Source: Megascapheus bottae
Taxonomy: Eukaryota; Chordata; Mammalia; Rodentia; Geomyidae
Direction of reading: 5' to 3'
Assembly: GCA_024803745.1 (NCBI GenBank)
Contig: JANJXV010000024.1
Location: 6,790,106 to 6,854,105, forward strand
DNA: 64,000 bases
Shown here: positions 1 through 12,300 of the stretch, in pieces
How the letters are laid out: every line of letters begins with the position of its first letter
How positions within the stretch are numbered: the stretch's first letter is position 1
Notes under the pieces: generated by a model
The model's input: only the letters and a program-made list of their open reading frames with translations
Database searches by the model: none
What the model was told of the DNA's origin: nothing
Program-made: the position numbers and the translations under genes

Positions 1-27
1 TTTTTATTCACAATAAACCTGTCAACA

Positions 28-230
28 GGGCCAGGAGTTTGGCCTAGTGATAGAGTGCTTGCCTAGCATGCACGAAGACCAGGGTTTGATTCCTCGGTAC
101 CACATGCATAGAAAAAAGCCAGAAGTGGTGCTGAGGCTCAAGTGGTAGAGCTCTAGCCTTGAGAAAGTCCAAGGACAGTGCTCAGGCCCTGAGCTCAAGC
201 CAAGGCCTGGCAAAAAAAAAAAAAAAAAAA
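28..230 (+). mobile_element. IDL-Geo type dimeric SINE
   Basis: The left ID-like monomer has an A box (TGGCCTAGTGATAG) and a B box (GGTTTGATTCC). A right monomer follows (CTCAAGTGGTAGAGC ... CAAGCC) and then a poly(A) tail. Imperfect flanking repeats of AACCTGTCAACA type suggest target-site duplication. Confidence 0.85.
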
Positions 231-659
231 AACCTGTGAACAACAGGTGTCCCCCGGTGTAGGGGAAAAAGTGAACAAGAACAGATGAGCTAGGAAATGG
301 GAGTTCCTCTTTGTTCTTTTTACTTTCTTAAGTTTTTGTTATCTTCAAGGAAGTAACAGATAACAAAGCAGTGCATGAATGCAAAGCATCTTTATCCGTG
401 TCACCTTCAACATTCTCACCTCCCTTTTTTTAATTTTGTGGTCTATACAATGAATTCTTGACTTCATTCTTCTCTCCTTTCCCTCTTCATTTGTTTACCC
501 CTCACCCCTTGGCCCCACTCCAGCTCTTGGATGTACCCATTTCCTGGTGTTGAATTTGTTTGGCTTTGACTTAGTCTTTCTGAAAGATCATACTATTTGA
601 GCTCTCCCTGGGGTCTATTATACTTATTCATTTGTAGCCACTTGCAAACTGCCAAAGTG

Positions 660-970
660 TTTACTTGCAAATTCATACATATCTACTGCAAATGTGGAAA
701 ACCATGTGGGCTTTGTGTCTTTGGGTCTGGCTTCCAGCAACCCTACTTCTGGGCATTTATCCATTAGAATACAATCAAGGTTACAGTAAAGCTATCAGCA
801 CAACCATGTTCACCATAGCCAAGATATGGAATCAGCCCAGATGCTGATGGACAAATAGATCAAATGGATCAGATAATGTGGTATATATACACAATAGAAT
901 TTTATTCATTGATTAAAAAGAATTATATTGTACTAGTCATAAGGAAAATGGAAAGACTTGGGGGAAAATA
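660..970 (+). mobile_element. Old L1 ORF2 3' fragment
   Basis: CAACCCTACTTCTGGGCATT, ACCATAGCCAAGATATGGAA and AATGTGGTATATATACACAA match the familiar end of L1 ORF2. No open frame is retained. Confidence 0.75.
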
Positions 971-1545
971 GTATAATTAGCTTCTTTCTTCTTTACCCAG
1001 AATGAGTGTTTCCTAAAGCTGAGAAGCAGGAAGTGTTTGGAACAATACATTTAACAGTACTGAATGTTTTAGTGAAAGGTTTCAAACCCCTCAGAAGAAA
1101 TGGCATTTAACTTTCCAATGTGAGTTGATTATACAAAGAATGCTCCTCATAAGTCAGATTTTTACCAAACTGTGAGCCACAGATGAAATGCAATTCACCT
1201 CCTGGTCTTGTACTACTCGTAAACTTAGAAGAGCCCCTTTTTACATGGTTACATCTTTAGAAACAAATCACAGGAATAGTATCTTTATGTGAAAATGAAT
1301 ATGAAATTCACATTTCAGTGTCCATAAAGCATTACTGCATTTTAGTCACCCAGTTCATTTATACAGTCTTTTTTGCACTACAATGAAGTTGAGTATTTGT
1401 GTCACAGACCATGCCCAGTAAATCCATCCTAAGTATGTTCCCTCCTGCTTTTCCCACAGACTGCCCTAACTGAATTCATTAGGAACAATGAAGATAATCC
1501 AATGACATTGTTTACAGTTCTCTGTAAAAAAAAAAAAGGGGGGGG

Positions 1546-1736
1546 TGCACAGAAGTTTGGCCTAGTGGTAGAGTGCTTGTCTAACCTGCACAAAGACCCG
1601 GGTTGGATTCCTCAGCACAACATACATAGAAAAAAGCTGAAAGTGGTTCTGTAGCTCAAGTGGTAGAGCTGTAGCCTTGAGAAAGCCCAAGGACAGTGCT
1701 CAGACCCGAGTGCAAGCCAGGACTGGCAAAAAAAAA
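1546..1736 (+). mobile_element. IDL-Geo type dimeric SINE
   Basis: Same two-monomer structure: TTTGGCCTAGTGGTAGAG, then GGTTGGATTCC, then the right monomer ending GGACTGGC and an A-run. It is preceded by an A/G homopolymer run. Confidence 0.8.
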
Positions 1737-1983
1737 TTATAACATAATGGAGAGTGAGAAAAAAAATGATTCACCTACGCTTGAAGAGTAAACTTCGGGG
1801 ACCCTCCACTTGAGGATGAATATCATCAGTACCAACGGGATAATTAACAATTGTCTCCTACAGAGATTAAATCAAATAGAGCAGGGAGTGAAAACAGTAA
1901 TCTTAGGCATTACGAAGGTCAAAGGGGAAAAAATATACTAATAGAGATCTAAGATAATGAAAACTTAGTGTTTTCTCAATAAC

Positions 1984-2177
1984 TTTTTTTTTGCCAGTCC
2001 TGGGGCTTAAACTTAGGGCCTGAGTGCTGTCCATGGGCTTTCTCAAAGCTAGAGCCCTGCCACTTAAGCCATATCACCACTTCCAGCTTTTTTCTATGTA
2101 TGTGGTTCCAAGGAATCAAACCCTGGTCTTCATGCATGCTAGGCAAGCAGTCTACTACTAGGCCAAACCCCCAGCCC
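1984..2177 (-). mobile_element. IDL-Geo type dimeric SINE, antisense
   Basis: Begins on the + strand with a T-run and GCCAGTCCTGGGG (complement of the 3' end) and finishes GGCCAAACCCCCAGCCC (complement of the 5' end). Both monomers are present. Confidence 0.85.
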
Positions 2178-5091
2178 ACCCCCCTAACTTAACTTCTTAA
2201 CTGACCTTGGGAGAGAGAGAAGAAAATAGAGAGATAGAGAAGCAATCATTCAACTTATCAGCATCAAAATACACTATTCATTATAAGAACTACTTAACTT
2301 ATTTTGAGTGACGAAAAGAAAAGAGAAAATAGAAAAATACATTTAATAGTAGTAGTAGGTTTGGGCATTTATCATTTACTTTTACTTATTTGTCTTTTTT
2401 GCATAGTGAAGTTTACTAAATTGACTGTTCTTAACTAAGCTGACAACTGTACTTCTATTTACAAAGGCACTAGCAAATGTTTCAAGGAATGCACTTGCTT
2501 CAAGTTTTAGGCTCCTCTTCTCACAATGAAAATCAACTCAATTGATCACATAGCAACTGCACTAGGATAGTAAAGTAATGAAAACCCAGTAAGCTTTCTC
2601 CCACAACTGCACATAAACCATTATCATAGGCCCTCATTAGTGGTAGAAACACCAAGTTGCCAAATAAATTTTAAGGATATTCTAACTATTCATGCTAATG
2701 ACACTTGTAATGGAATCACTATGCTCTTTCTTGTTTTTAATTTAAAGCACACATTGTATATTTACATTTTATTGCCCAAACCCTCATCCTTAATCTTATA
2801 TCCTCCTTTCAAAATAGGAACTTTTTTCATTATTTAAATTTATAACTAACAGCCAGTCTCTTGCCATAGAGTTTCATTACTGTAATAAAAACCAAATAAC
2901 AAAAGTAATAACAGAAACAAACAAACAAAAACTGTAACAGGAAGCCTCATGAACAACTGAAATAACTAGAAGTGTGTGTATTTTTTAATGTAGGTGGCTT
3001 TAAATGTATTCACCTGCCCTTAACATATGCCTTTAATTTATCACTATTGGCATTCTTGATCTGTGGGCAGATTCAGCCCTGAAATAATTTGTTCTAATTA
3101 AGGTCCTCTTGCCAGCACTGAGTCCCCAGCAGGCTTGGAAGCCCCAGGGATCAGCTCTCAATACATGTTGTGCCCATTTCACACAAGTAGAACATTTTAC
3201 AATCATCAGATCTAATTAATAGCTTTATAAGATGTTTCCTGTCTAGGTTTTTGTTACTACCTACCCTCACTCTGTCAAAACAAATTTTTAAATTATTTTT
3301 AGCTGATAAGCCATTGATATGAACATTTTGGATAAAACCTGCAATGCTTTGAGCCCTCTCCAAAAGAAACTCCAACCTTCCCTTTGTTTATAAGTTAGAA
3401 TATGTGGAGCTAACACCCATAGAAGTCCTCTCGAGTTCAAATTCAATAACAGCTACTTAGAATTGGCTTTTGCCAAGCACTCTCTTCTCTTGGGCCTTTA
3501 AATACCCATAGAATAACTAAAAAGAAAGATTCAAAAAAGAACTCACTACCTCTGCTTTTATTTTACATTTGTCTTTGCTCTAAGTCATTTTCGCCTGCAG
3601 ATACCTTGGGCCTTGAGCTCATGTTAGGTTATAGGAAGGACAGGAATGATAAATGTTTTATGAAAAATAAAAACTACCCACCAAGCAATGCTTACTTTGT
3701 AGAAGATGTGCAGGGAAGTGATCCTGAGATGAGGAGACCAAATCAGACCTTTGACCTCCACACCCTTGACCAGGACAGTTTACTTACACAGACCTCTCAT
3801 TCCCTGCTCCAACTCTTCCTCTATTTCAACCCAAATCTCATATATAGGTCCTGAATTGTTTTTCTTGTACTTGTTGTTGTTGTTTTTGCTTTCTTCCTTT
3901 ATACAGTCAATGTATTAATAAGTCTCCTTCCTCTGGCCTACATCATTACTTATCTATTTAATTGGGGTGAGTAACTGGGCCTGGCATGTTGGAACCCCCA
4001 GAACTGAGCCAGTGACACAGAACTCTTGTTACAATTCTGATAAAACAGAATTTTCTGCCTTTAGTGGGAAGGCTGGAGAAAGTCAACAAAATAAATCAGC
4101 TTTGCATCTGAGCCCTAACATGTCAGAGCCAGAATAGATCCTGAGCCAGTATGTGGAGGGAGGACTGGGGGTTGAGGCAGAGGACAGCTTTGGGGAAACA
4201 CTCTTGGTTCCAATTTCCTTGTGCCTCTTACCAGCTGCTCAGATGCCAGCAGGCTGCAGTTTCCCAGGCTGACTTGACATCTAATTTCCTGCCAGTTCTG
4301 CTGGAGGAAAGCATTGGCAGGAGATGAGAAGAGGATGGAGAAAGTGTGTATCCCTTCTTCCTTTCTATCATCTATGGGTGTTCTAACCTTCCTTTGTGGT
4401 CTGAGTCCTTCCATAATAAACAAAGGCTTCATAGGAATCTACTTTCATTCAAGTCTCTACCCTAGAACTCAAAACTTTTCTTCTCTCATTCCCCTCCTAC
4501 CTCCTACTGGCAATGGGTTCTCTCTCTTTTCGTAACTCCAATCTACTCTGTAATTCCATTATTAGGTGATAAAGATTCCTCATTAGATTTTATTTACCTT
4601 GTAAATATTTCAACTGTATTTTGCTTAAGCCAAGAATATAAACAATATTACTTTAAAATTAATCCCAATATTATGCTTGTTACCTAAAATAATTTCCTGA
4701 AAACTGTGCGTAGATAGGCAGATACAACAAGCTATAAGAACATATGTTTTAGATGCACATGATCATGAAATGTATTCTGAAATTTTTTAATTCTACTTTA
4801 AATTTAACTTAACATTGTTTTTCTTTCTCCTTAACATGAATGTTAGAAAATTATTTTATAAAAGAATTTTGAATTGGTTTCTGGTTAGGTATACTTTTTC
4901 ATTTGAATTTTGTCTTGTGGTTTTGTCCTTGTGTTGTTCTTTAAAGTAGATTCAACCAGAAGGCAACTCTGTGAGGTATTTCATAGAGAAATCTGACTTC
5001 ACAGAACTACACAGGTAAACCTTGAGTTAAGGAAGAGGTTTTTCATGTATATTTTTCATAATAAATGGAGAGGGCTATCATTCAATCAACA

Positions 5092-5092
<1 letters not shown>

Positions 5093-5135
<43 letters not shown>

Positions 5136-5190
5136 CATGTTTGTGTGCATGTGTGAGTGCATTTGTGTGTGGGTATATGTGTGTGTGTCC
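5093..5190 (+). repeat. TG microsatellite
   Basis: A pure TG run of about 36 nt, then interrupted TG/TA repeats. Confidence 0.95.
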
Positions 5191-5411
5191 TAGTCCTGAA
5201 GCTTGAACTCAAGGATTGGGTATTGTCCTTTAGCTTTTTTTCTCAAGGATGGCTGTCTACCACTTGAGCAACAACTCCACTTTCAGCTTTTTGGTGGTTA
5301 ATTGGAGATAGAGTTTTATGGATTTTCCTGCCCAAGCTAGCTTCAAACATCAATCCGCAGATCTCCTCCTCCTTAGTAGCGAGCACTACAAGCATGAGCC
5401 ACTAGAGCCTG
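5189..5411 (-). mobile_element. B1-like / right-monomer composite SINE, antisense
   Basis: Read on the - strand, a 7SL/B1-like left half is followed by the CTCAAGTGG-type right half also found in IDL-Geo. It is diverged. It adjoins the TG microsatellite at 5093. Confidence 0.75.
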
Positions 5412-6475
5412 TTTTCAATTAATATTTTAACCTTTCAGGGTGATGCAAAATAATCTGAACACTAAATGTACCCAATGTCCTTATTTAATCTTTAGAGATA
5501 ACTTTGTTTGACATTGATCAGAAAACAATTGTTCTCTGCAATATCTCTAATGTAAATATAGGTCATTGAATTCTCATCAAAAACAAGGTTTGTTTAAGGA
5601 TATAGAAACTTTTCAGGTTAAATTGAAGGATGGAAATTTAATGGAAATGTCTGGCTGCTTTTGAGAAGTTAAATCACAGCTTCTCTGCTCTCTTTTCCTT
5701 TGGTATTTAAACAGTTGTGACTATTTACACGAAATGTTCTCTTATTACCTTATTTATCCGTTGAGAATCTTGAAGTTTTTAGCAAGGTAGAATCTCTGTT
5801 CATTGACAAAGACACAGAATGGTGTTCAGATGAGAGGGGAAAAAAATCAGAGCTCTGGGTATGTGACTTTTCAGAGCCTACTCCGTGGTGGTCACCCTGA
5901 GACTGGACTTCTAAGGCCAGTCAGAGCCAAGAGCTGACTGGAGTGATGAGGGGCATTGGCAAAATGTGCTATGTTCAGATCTGCCAAAGAGTCAAAGATC
6001 CTTTAAGTCTCTGCCCCAAAAGAGAGCTAAGTCTCTCAGGCAAAACATTTTGAGTATTCTTTTCTGTAAGACTTAAGAAGCAGACAATAGGAAGCAAAAT
6101 TATCAGGCTTTAGTGGGCAGAATTAGAAATAAAGAGATGTGTTAGGTCATTAGTGGATAATCCATAAGTAATTTAAAAAGTACAGTTGAAAAGAAAATAG
6201 GTAGATTCTTAATGACAATTTGAAAGTATCACGAGGCCTATAGTAGCTAATGAGCATTACACTGCAAATTTGAATGAGAAAAAGTAAATGCCTTTACAAT
6301 ATACAGCTTCTTTTCTTGTGTTTAATCTGTCTGATTTACTCCTCCAAAGGCAATATTATAGGCCTAGCACTGGGGACTCACTCTTCTATCTTCTAAAGTA
6401 AGATGCTGAGAAATCTTTGAACGTAGTTTGAGTAATGTCAGCCAGGAGAAGAGAGGAGGGAAGACACATTTATCA

Positions 6476-6660
6476 GGGTTGGGAATGTGGCTCAGTGGTA
6501 GAGTTCTTGCCTAGCATTCATGAAGCCTAGGTTTGATTCCTCAGTACCACGTAAGCAGAAAAAGTCAGAAGTTGTGCTGTGGCTCAAGTGGTATAGTACA
6601 AAAGAAGCTTAGGGAACAGTGCCCAGGCCCTGTGTTCAGTCCCCAGGACTGGCAAAAAAT
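6476..6660 (+). mobile_element. IDL-Geo type SINE with ID-like left monomer
   Basis: GGGTTGGGAATGTGGCTCAG is closer to the classical ID element than to the other copies. The right monomer is present and the tail runs straight into the purine microsatellite at 6661. Confidence 0.8.
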
Positions 6661-6720
6661 GAAAAGAAAGAAGGAAGGAAGGAAGGAAGGAAGGAAGGAA
6701 GGAAGGAAGGAAGGAAGGAA

Positions 6721-6807
<87 letters not shown>

Positions 6808-6930
6808 AAAAAAGAAAAAAAGAAAGAGGAAGGAAGGAAGGAAGGAAGGAAGGAAGGAAGGAAGGAAGGAAGGAAGGAAGGAAGGAAGGAAGGAAGGAAG
6901 GAAGGAAGGAAGAAAAAAGGAAAAAGAAAA
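6661..6930 (+). repeat. 270-nt compound purine microsatellite
   Basis: Blocks in order: (GGAA)n, (GA)n, (GAAA)n, (GGAA)n. One pyrimidine (C at 6734) in 270 nt. It extends the tail of the SINE at 6476-6660. Long open frames through it on both strands are repeat artefacts. Confidence 0.97.
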
Positions 6931-7799
6931 TTGGATTCCTTGGGAGGCAGCCTGCAGGAAAACAACCATGACTGGAATACACAGGCAGGTTGGGGGTACC
7001 ATCCAACAGAGTTCCCTTTCAAAGAAAAGGGAAGATAGGAAGTAGTCCCAGCAGGTTACTCGGGACAGAAGCCTTAAAATGTTGGAGTTGAAACCACGCT
7101 ATGCAACCTCTGGAAGCTGATGCAGTTAGCCCAAAACTAAGTGGTCAAGCCTTTGCTGGAATCTTGATGTACTTGTTTGGGTTAATTTACTTTTGATAAA
7201 CCATACTTCGCTTTAACATACCTCAGAGTAAAACCAGACAGGACTCAGGAAGAATGAAGACCATACAGTGGAATCTGCCCAGGGTTTTGTTGCCTACCTG
7301 AGACTGTCAGCACTTAAAAGAAAGAAAGAAATGAGGGGGGGAAAAAAGAGGACATTTATGAGAATGTTATGTGGGGCTCTGAGAACTAGTTCATAGTTAC
7401 ACAAATTGTTGAGTAATTGGAGAGATGATCAAATCTGTCAAATTTACAGGAGAAATCTGTATCTCAAAAATGCTATGCTCATGTTTAAGTGTGTGACAAT
7501 GGTAAACAAATTTTAACCAGAAAAGTAGTCAAGAACTCTTCACTTTTGTCTGGGTATAAAACTAGCTGGGGTAAAAATGATTTCCCGGAGTCTAAAAACC
7601 ACCATGCACTAATAATGTCAAACTAGGTTGTGTTGGACTTTTTACCTATGGATCCAGATTGGAAATGAGAAAAATGGAGGGGAGGAGCTGGGTCCCAGCC
7701 AAGGGAAGACATAGGAAATCTACTTAGAAGAAAAAGAACCAGAGACGAGTTATCTCCCTTCCAGTGATTCCATATTTATTGTCCACCACCAGACCTTCC

Positions 7800-8450
7800 T
7801 TGAAGGATTTATTTAAGCAATAAACATTTATTGAGTTCCAACTATTTGCTCAGCACAGAACAAGGTCTGTACTAAACCTGAGTTTATAATGATGACATGA
7901 TCCTTGACCTCGTAGGCCTTATGGATTAGGAATAGTAGATAGACTCATAAAAAAAAACAGCTAATTATACTTTCTTGACTAGTTGCAAGTAGCACTGGAG
8001 TCATAGAATATAAGGAATGGATACTCTTATTGGATAGAAATAAGATGAACAAATATTTCTTCCACAAGAACTGATGTTTAGGTCTAGCAATAAATTTGGA
8101 GCTTACTCAAAGGATTTCTGCAGTAGAAGTTCTAAGAGGATTATTCTAGGAAGAAAGCAAAAACAAAACAAAACAACAACAACAAAAAATCAGCATTTCA
8201 AAAGCATAGAGAAACAGAGAGCATAGTATGTTCCAACAACAGAAGGCGTTATGTTCCAATTAGATTATGGGACAGTTTTGGGTAAGCAGAAGAGGGAGCG
8301 TGAGGGGTGACATGCCATGAAGCACTGTGTTTATCATACAGAAAGCCTGAGCTTTATCTTACGGAGATGGAGATCCAGTAGAGGTTTTATGTAGGAAAAT
8401 GGCAGGATCAGACTCAGAGATATGGGACTGCGATATTGAAAGGAGAGTTC
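7800..8450 (+). repeat. Ancient dispersed repeat, class not assigned
   Basis: TAAACATTTATTGAGTTCC, TCCTTGACCTCGTAGGCC and AGGAAAATGGCAGGATCAGA recall a very old mammalian repeat. Parts resemble the copy at 40370-41290. I cannot name the family confidently. Confidence 0.45.
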
Positions 8451-9752
8451 CAGGAAATAAAGCCTGGAAACTCAGACCAGATGAAAATATTTTCAGTGGT
8501 TGGAAAAACCACTCCCTAGTACAGTGTTTGGTTCTTTGTTTGAATGTGCACCCCCACAATAATCAATTATTAAAAATAAAAAAGGTACTTGGAAAATAAG
8601 GTAACATTTTTCAAGTATTCTTCAAATAACCTCTTTTACTGATGATATTCATTTGATAAGAAGCATTTTTATTAGGGTACTATTGCCTCTATTTGTGGAT
8701 GATAAAGCAAGTAGGAAAATATAAGACAGCATTGAATTTGCTAAGTTAAAATTTGCAAGTGAAAGAAACAGTCTAGCAGAATGCTATGGAATGTTGAGGG
8801 TTTAGTGTGCAAATGCTGAGCGATTGTGTGCAGAGCACCTTAGTGTGTTTCTTGATTTCCCCTTTACTATGCACATTCGCAATCCTCTGTCCCTAATTTT
8901 CACACAGGGTTCCCAGTTTGAGCACTCTGTGTTAGCGATACCTCACATTACAGAAAATCACTTATGTTTGTGACAGAACCAAAAATGCTGTCAAAATTAT
9001 TTTTGAATCTTTTTGGAAATGCCTTGAAATTAGGTAATCTACGAAATTGGTGGAATGTGTATTGTTAAACTATTTCCAGAAGAATAAGATGTCCAAAATA
9101 TATCCTAAATGTTGAACGTGTGTAGGCATAGATAAGGAATTTGTGCAGGCAATTTGTTGGAAATAGTTTTTCTCATTTTCAGTCTGTGGAAAACAGCAAA
9201 GACCTGGTTTGTTTCCAAACTTTTATTTAGGATTTTATGCCCCCTAGTGGGTAGTTGCTAACCATGCAGTTGAATAATTCTATTTTCACAGGTTTTTCCT
9301 TTGTGCACTTTGAGCTGACTCTGCTTCCTTTGTGAAATTAACTGTTACAATTTTGTTCCAAGTAGTATTTGGGAAAGAGACACAAGACTTTGATAAATTA
9401 GTAAAGACCTTATGATGAATAATTTAATTTTTAAAGTATCTTCAGGACTCAGATTATAACTTGGTGGTACAGCATTTTCAAATGTGAGACCTAAGTACAT
9501 TCTGAAGCAATACGGAATAAAAGAAAAAGAAAAGGCAAAAAGCCTTTTCAGAATAGCACATATAAATAAAATATATACAATAATATAGAGTTATGTGATT
9601 AAACGATTTTATCTAGGGATTACTTAGACATCCAGCTAAAATTAGAGAAGGAAAATTTCTGGCTTTTCTTTTATAAGCTAAGATTTTCTTTCATAAGCTA
9701 TGAGTGTTAATGTTGTCAACAGTAGAAAAAGCTGGGTTTCATTAAAAACACT

Positions 9753-9945
9753 TATTTTTTGTCAGTCCTGGGCCTTGACCTCAGGGCCTGAGCACTGTCC
9801 CTGGGCTTTCCTCAAGGCTAGTGCTCTACCACTTGGGCCACAGAACCACTTCTTGCTTTTTTCTCTGTATATGGTACCAAGGAATCGAAGCCAGGTCTTC
9901 ATACATGCTAGGCAAGCACTCTACCACTAGGCCAAACTCCCGGCC
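9753..9945 (-). mobile_element. IDL-Geo type dimeric SINE, antisense
   Basis: T-run, then GTCAGTCCTGGGCC, both monomers, ending GGCCAAACTCCCGGCC. Confidence 0.85.
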
Positions 9946-10534
9946 TATTAAATCCACTTTTAAGGGAATGTTATGTTAGTTCATACTTTGGCTGAAAATT
10001 TCTCAAGCTGTTCAACAGGACTAGAATAGTATTAGGGCTGTTCATGTGGCAAGAGGAGAGACAAAATCAGAGCATTTTAGGCAAACATTGATTTTTAAAT
10101 GTCAAAGAGAAATCATTGCAATGTATACGTAATACAGGGCCCCTCTGGCAAACAACATGTACGGCAAGCAGGTGTGACACAGCAACACTTTAAAAAGGCA
10201 AACATTGCAGTTACTATGAAAATTATCCATCACTACGATCCTTCTGGAATACTAAGCCAATGGCAGAAAATCCATGCATTACATGGCTACTCAGAACCTA
10301 AGGGCAAAAAAATTATTCTTTAAGAAGTGATCGGCTTCCAGATCAGAAAAATGATTCCACAGATTCCTTGATCTAGCACTAAGGTCAACAAAATGCAAAC
10401 ACAAAATCAATGAAGCACATAAATAAACCAACAATTACTCAGTTACAACTTCCACTAGTAATCTTAGATGTTAAACCTATGTTAAATATATTGCTTAATT
10501 TCCTCTAACTTTTTGTGTTCTTTGTTTATTTCCA

Positions 10535-10645
10535 AGGCTGAGTCTCACTGTGTAGTCAGGTTGACCTAGAACTCACTATCATGATATTTATGCTTTTGCC
10601 TCTTAGAGCTATTGGTACAGTAGTAAGCCACCATATTCAACTTCT
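10535..10645 (-). mobile_element. B1-like SINE monomer, antisense
   Basis: TCTCACTGTGTAGTCAGG, CTAGAACTCACTATC and TAAGCCACCATATTCAAC are complements of B1/7SL-type landmarks. The right half is absent. Confidence 0.65.
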
Positions 10646-11322
10646 AACACCATCTAACATTTTTTAATTTGCCTATTTAAAAAATCTCCAAATACTGATT
10701 TGTCTTTCATATGAATTTGTGGGGTGTTTGTTTGTTTTACTACTATAGTAATTGAGATAAAATTAATGAGCCAACCACCAGACTCACACCACATATAGGA
10801 TATAATGAACTTCTTCATGCCAGCAAATAATCCAATAATTCTATTTCTTATGCCTGGAAATTTTCAGTGTTTCACTGTGGAAAATGAGAGGGAGAGTTCC
10901 ATTATCCTATTCATGGGACTTATTTGAACTTAAGTATTTTATTTTTTCTTCTATGACAATTCTGTCTACTTTCACAATAGTTTATAAAAAGCCATGAGTT
11001 TTGTTTCTCCCAATCTCCATAAAAAGTAGTTTCCCACATGGGGAGTGATGCTTCATATTGGGAAGTTTACCCTACACAACATCTTTCAGAAGAATCGACA
11101 TGTATATTTTTCAAATAAAAAGGAAAAACTCCATAGGAAAAGAACTAGGCATCTAAAAGTACTGAGTTCACACTCTTGGAAACCATTCTCTGTTTGAGAT
11201 CTGACCACACTCTAGTTATGTTATTTCTGGAAAAATTTCAAGTAGAATACTGGGTAAATATTGATAAAATTTATTTGATAAAATTGCATTGAATAATGTA
11301 TTATGTTTAAAAATTAGACACA

Positions 11323-11535
11323 GGTCTGGGAGTTTGGCCTAGTGGTAGAGTGCTTGCCTAGCATTCACAAAGCCCCAGGTTTGATTCCTCAGTACCACAT
11401 ACATAGAAAAAAGCCAGAAGTGGTAATGTGGCTCAAGTGGTAGAGCTCTCGCCTTGAGAAAGCCCAAGGTCAGTGCTCAGGCTCTGAGCCCAAGCCCAGG
11501 ACTGGCAAAAAAAGTTAAAAAATAAATAAATAAAT
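11323..11535 (+). mobile_element. IDL-Geo type dimeric SINE with perfect target-site duplication
   Basis: Both monomers, with an A-rich tail containing AAAT repeats. Flanked by the 14-bp direct repeat AAAAATTAGACACA at 11309-11322 and 11536-11549. Confidence 0.92.
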
Positions 11536-12062
11536 AAAAATTAGACACATTTCTTGCCTATGGAATACAACACTATAAGTTGAAAATGTGGATAGATGAT
11601 ACATAGGTAGATGTGACATACCGTCACAAGTGTTTTTTTCTACATTAGGAAAATTATACCATGTTTTTGACATTGAGTAAGTAGCTCCATACCATAATTT
11701 GGGAACATTTGGATATATGAGGCTGATATCTTTAATAATCCAAAATCAGTTACCTTCTGCCCTTTAGATGTCCCTCCAACCAATATGATATTTAATATAG
11801 GACATTTTAACCTAAAATATCTGAGCCATGCGCAAATTTAAATTAACATCCTTTGTGAATGACACATGTGTATTGTGCTTTAACTAATGTAAAGCTGGAA
11901 AGAAACAATTAGTTAGCAGGTATCTAGTTTGGAAATGAGCAGAAATTGCCTACTGTGGCTCTCTTAGCTTGGTGAATGTAGGAAAAAAGGCAAGATTTAG
12001 AAGAGGTATGGGAAGTAGAAATATTGTAATAATCTTTCAATTAACAATGTTCACGTTGCTTT

Positions 12063-12300
12063 TGTGTGTGTGGGGGTCATGGGGCTTGAGCTTGGCCTGG
12101 GCACTGTCCCTGGGCTCTTCAGGTCAAGGCTACCGCCCGACTCTTGAGCCAAGCCCCACTTCTCAATTTCTCATTTTCTAGAGGTTAATTTTAGATAAGA
12201 GTCTCAGGTCCTTTTGTGCCTGGGCTGGCTTTGAACCTTGATCCTCAGATCTCAGCATCGAGAGTAGCTAGGATTATAGGCATGAGCCATTGTGCCTGGC
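12063..12300 (-). mobile_element. B1-like / right-monomer composite SINE, antisense
   Basis: - strand: GCCAGGCACAATGGCTCATG, a GGTTCAAAGCCAGCC B box, then the shared right monomer. Flanking TTCA(C/A)GTTGCTTT at 12050 and 12301 support retroposition. Confidence 0.85.

Noticed and set aside
6533..7045. Overlapping open frames of 128-170 residues on both strands with KEGR/SFLP repeats
   Set aside because: They are translations of a purine microsatellite; the frames stay open only because the repeat contains no stop codon.
10099..10323. 74-residue open frame that looked protein-like
   Set aside because: I could not match it to a family, and no poly(A) tail or flanking duplication marks it as a processed pseudogene.
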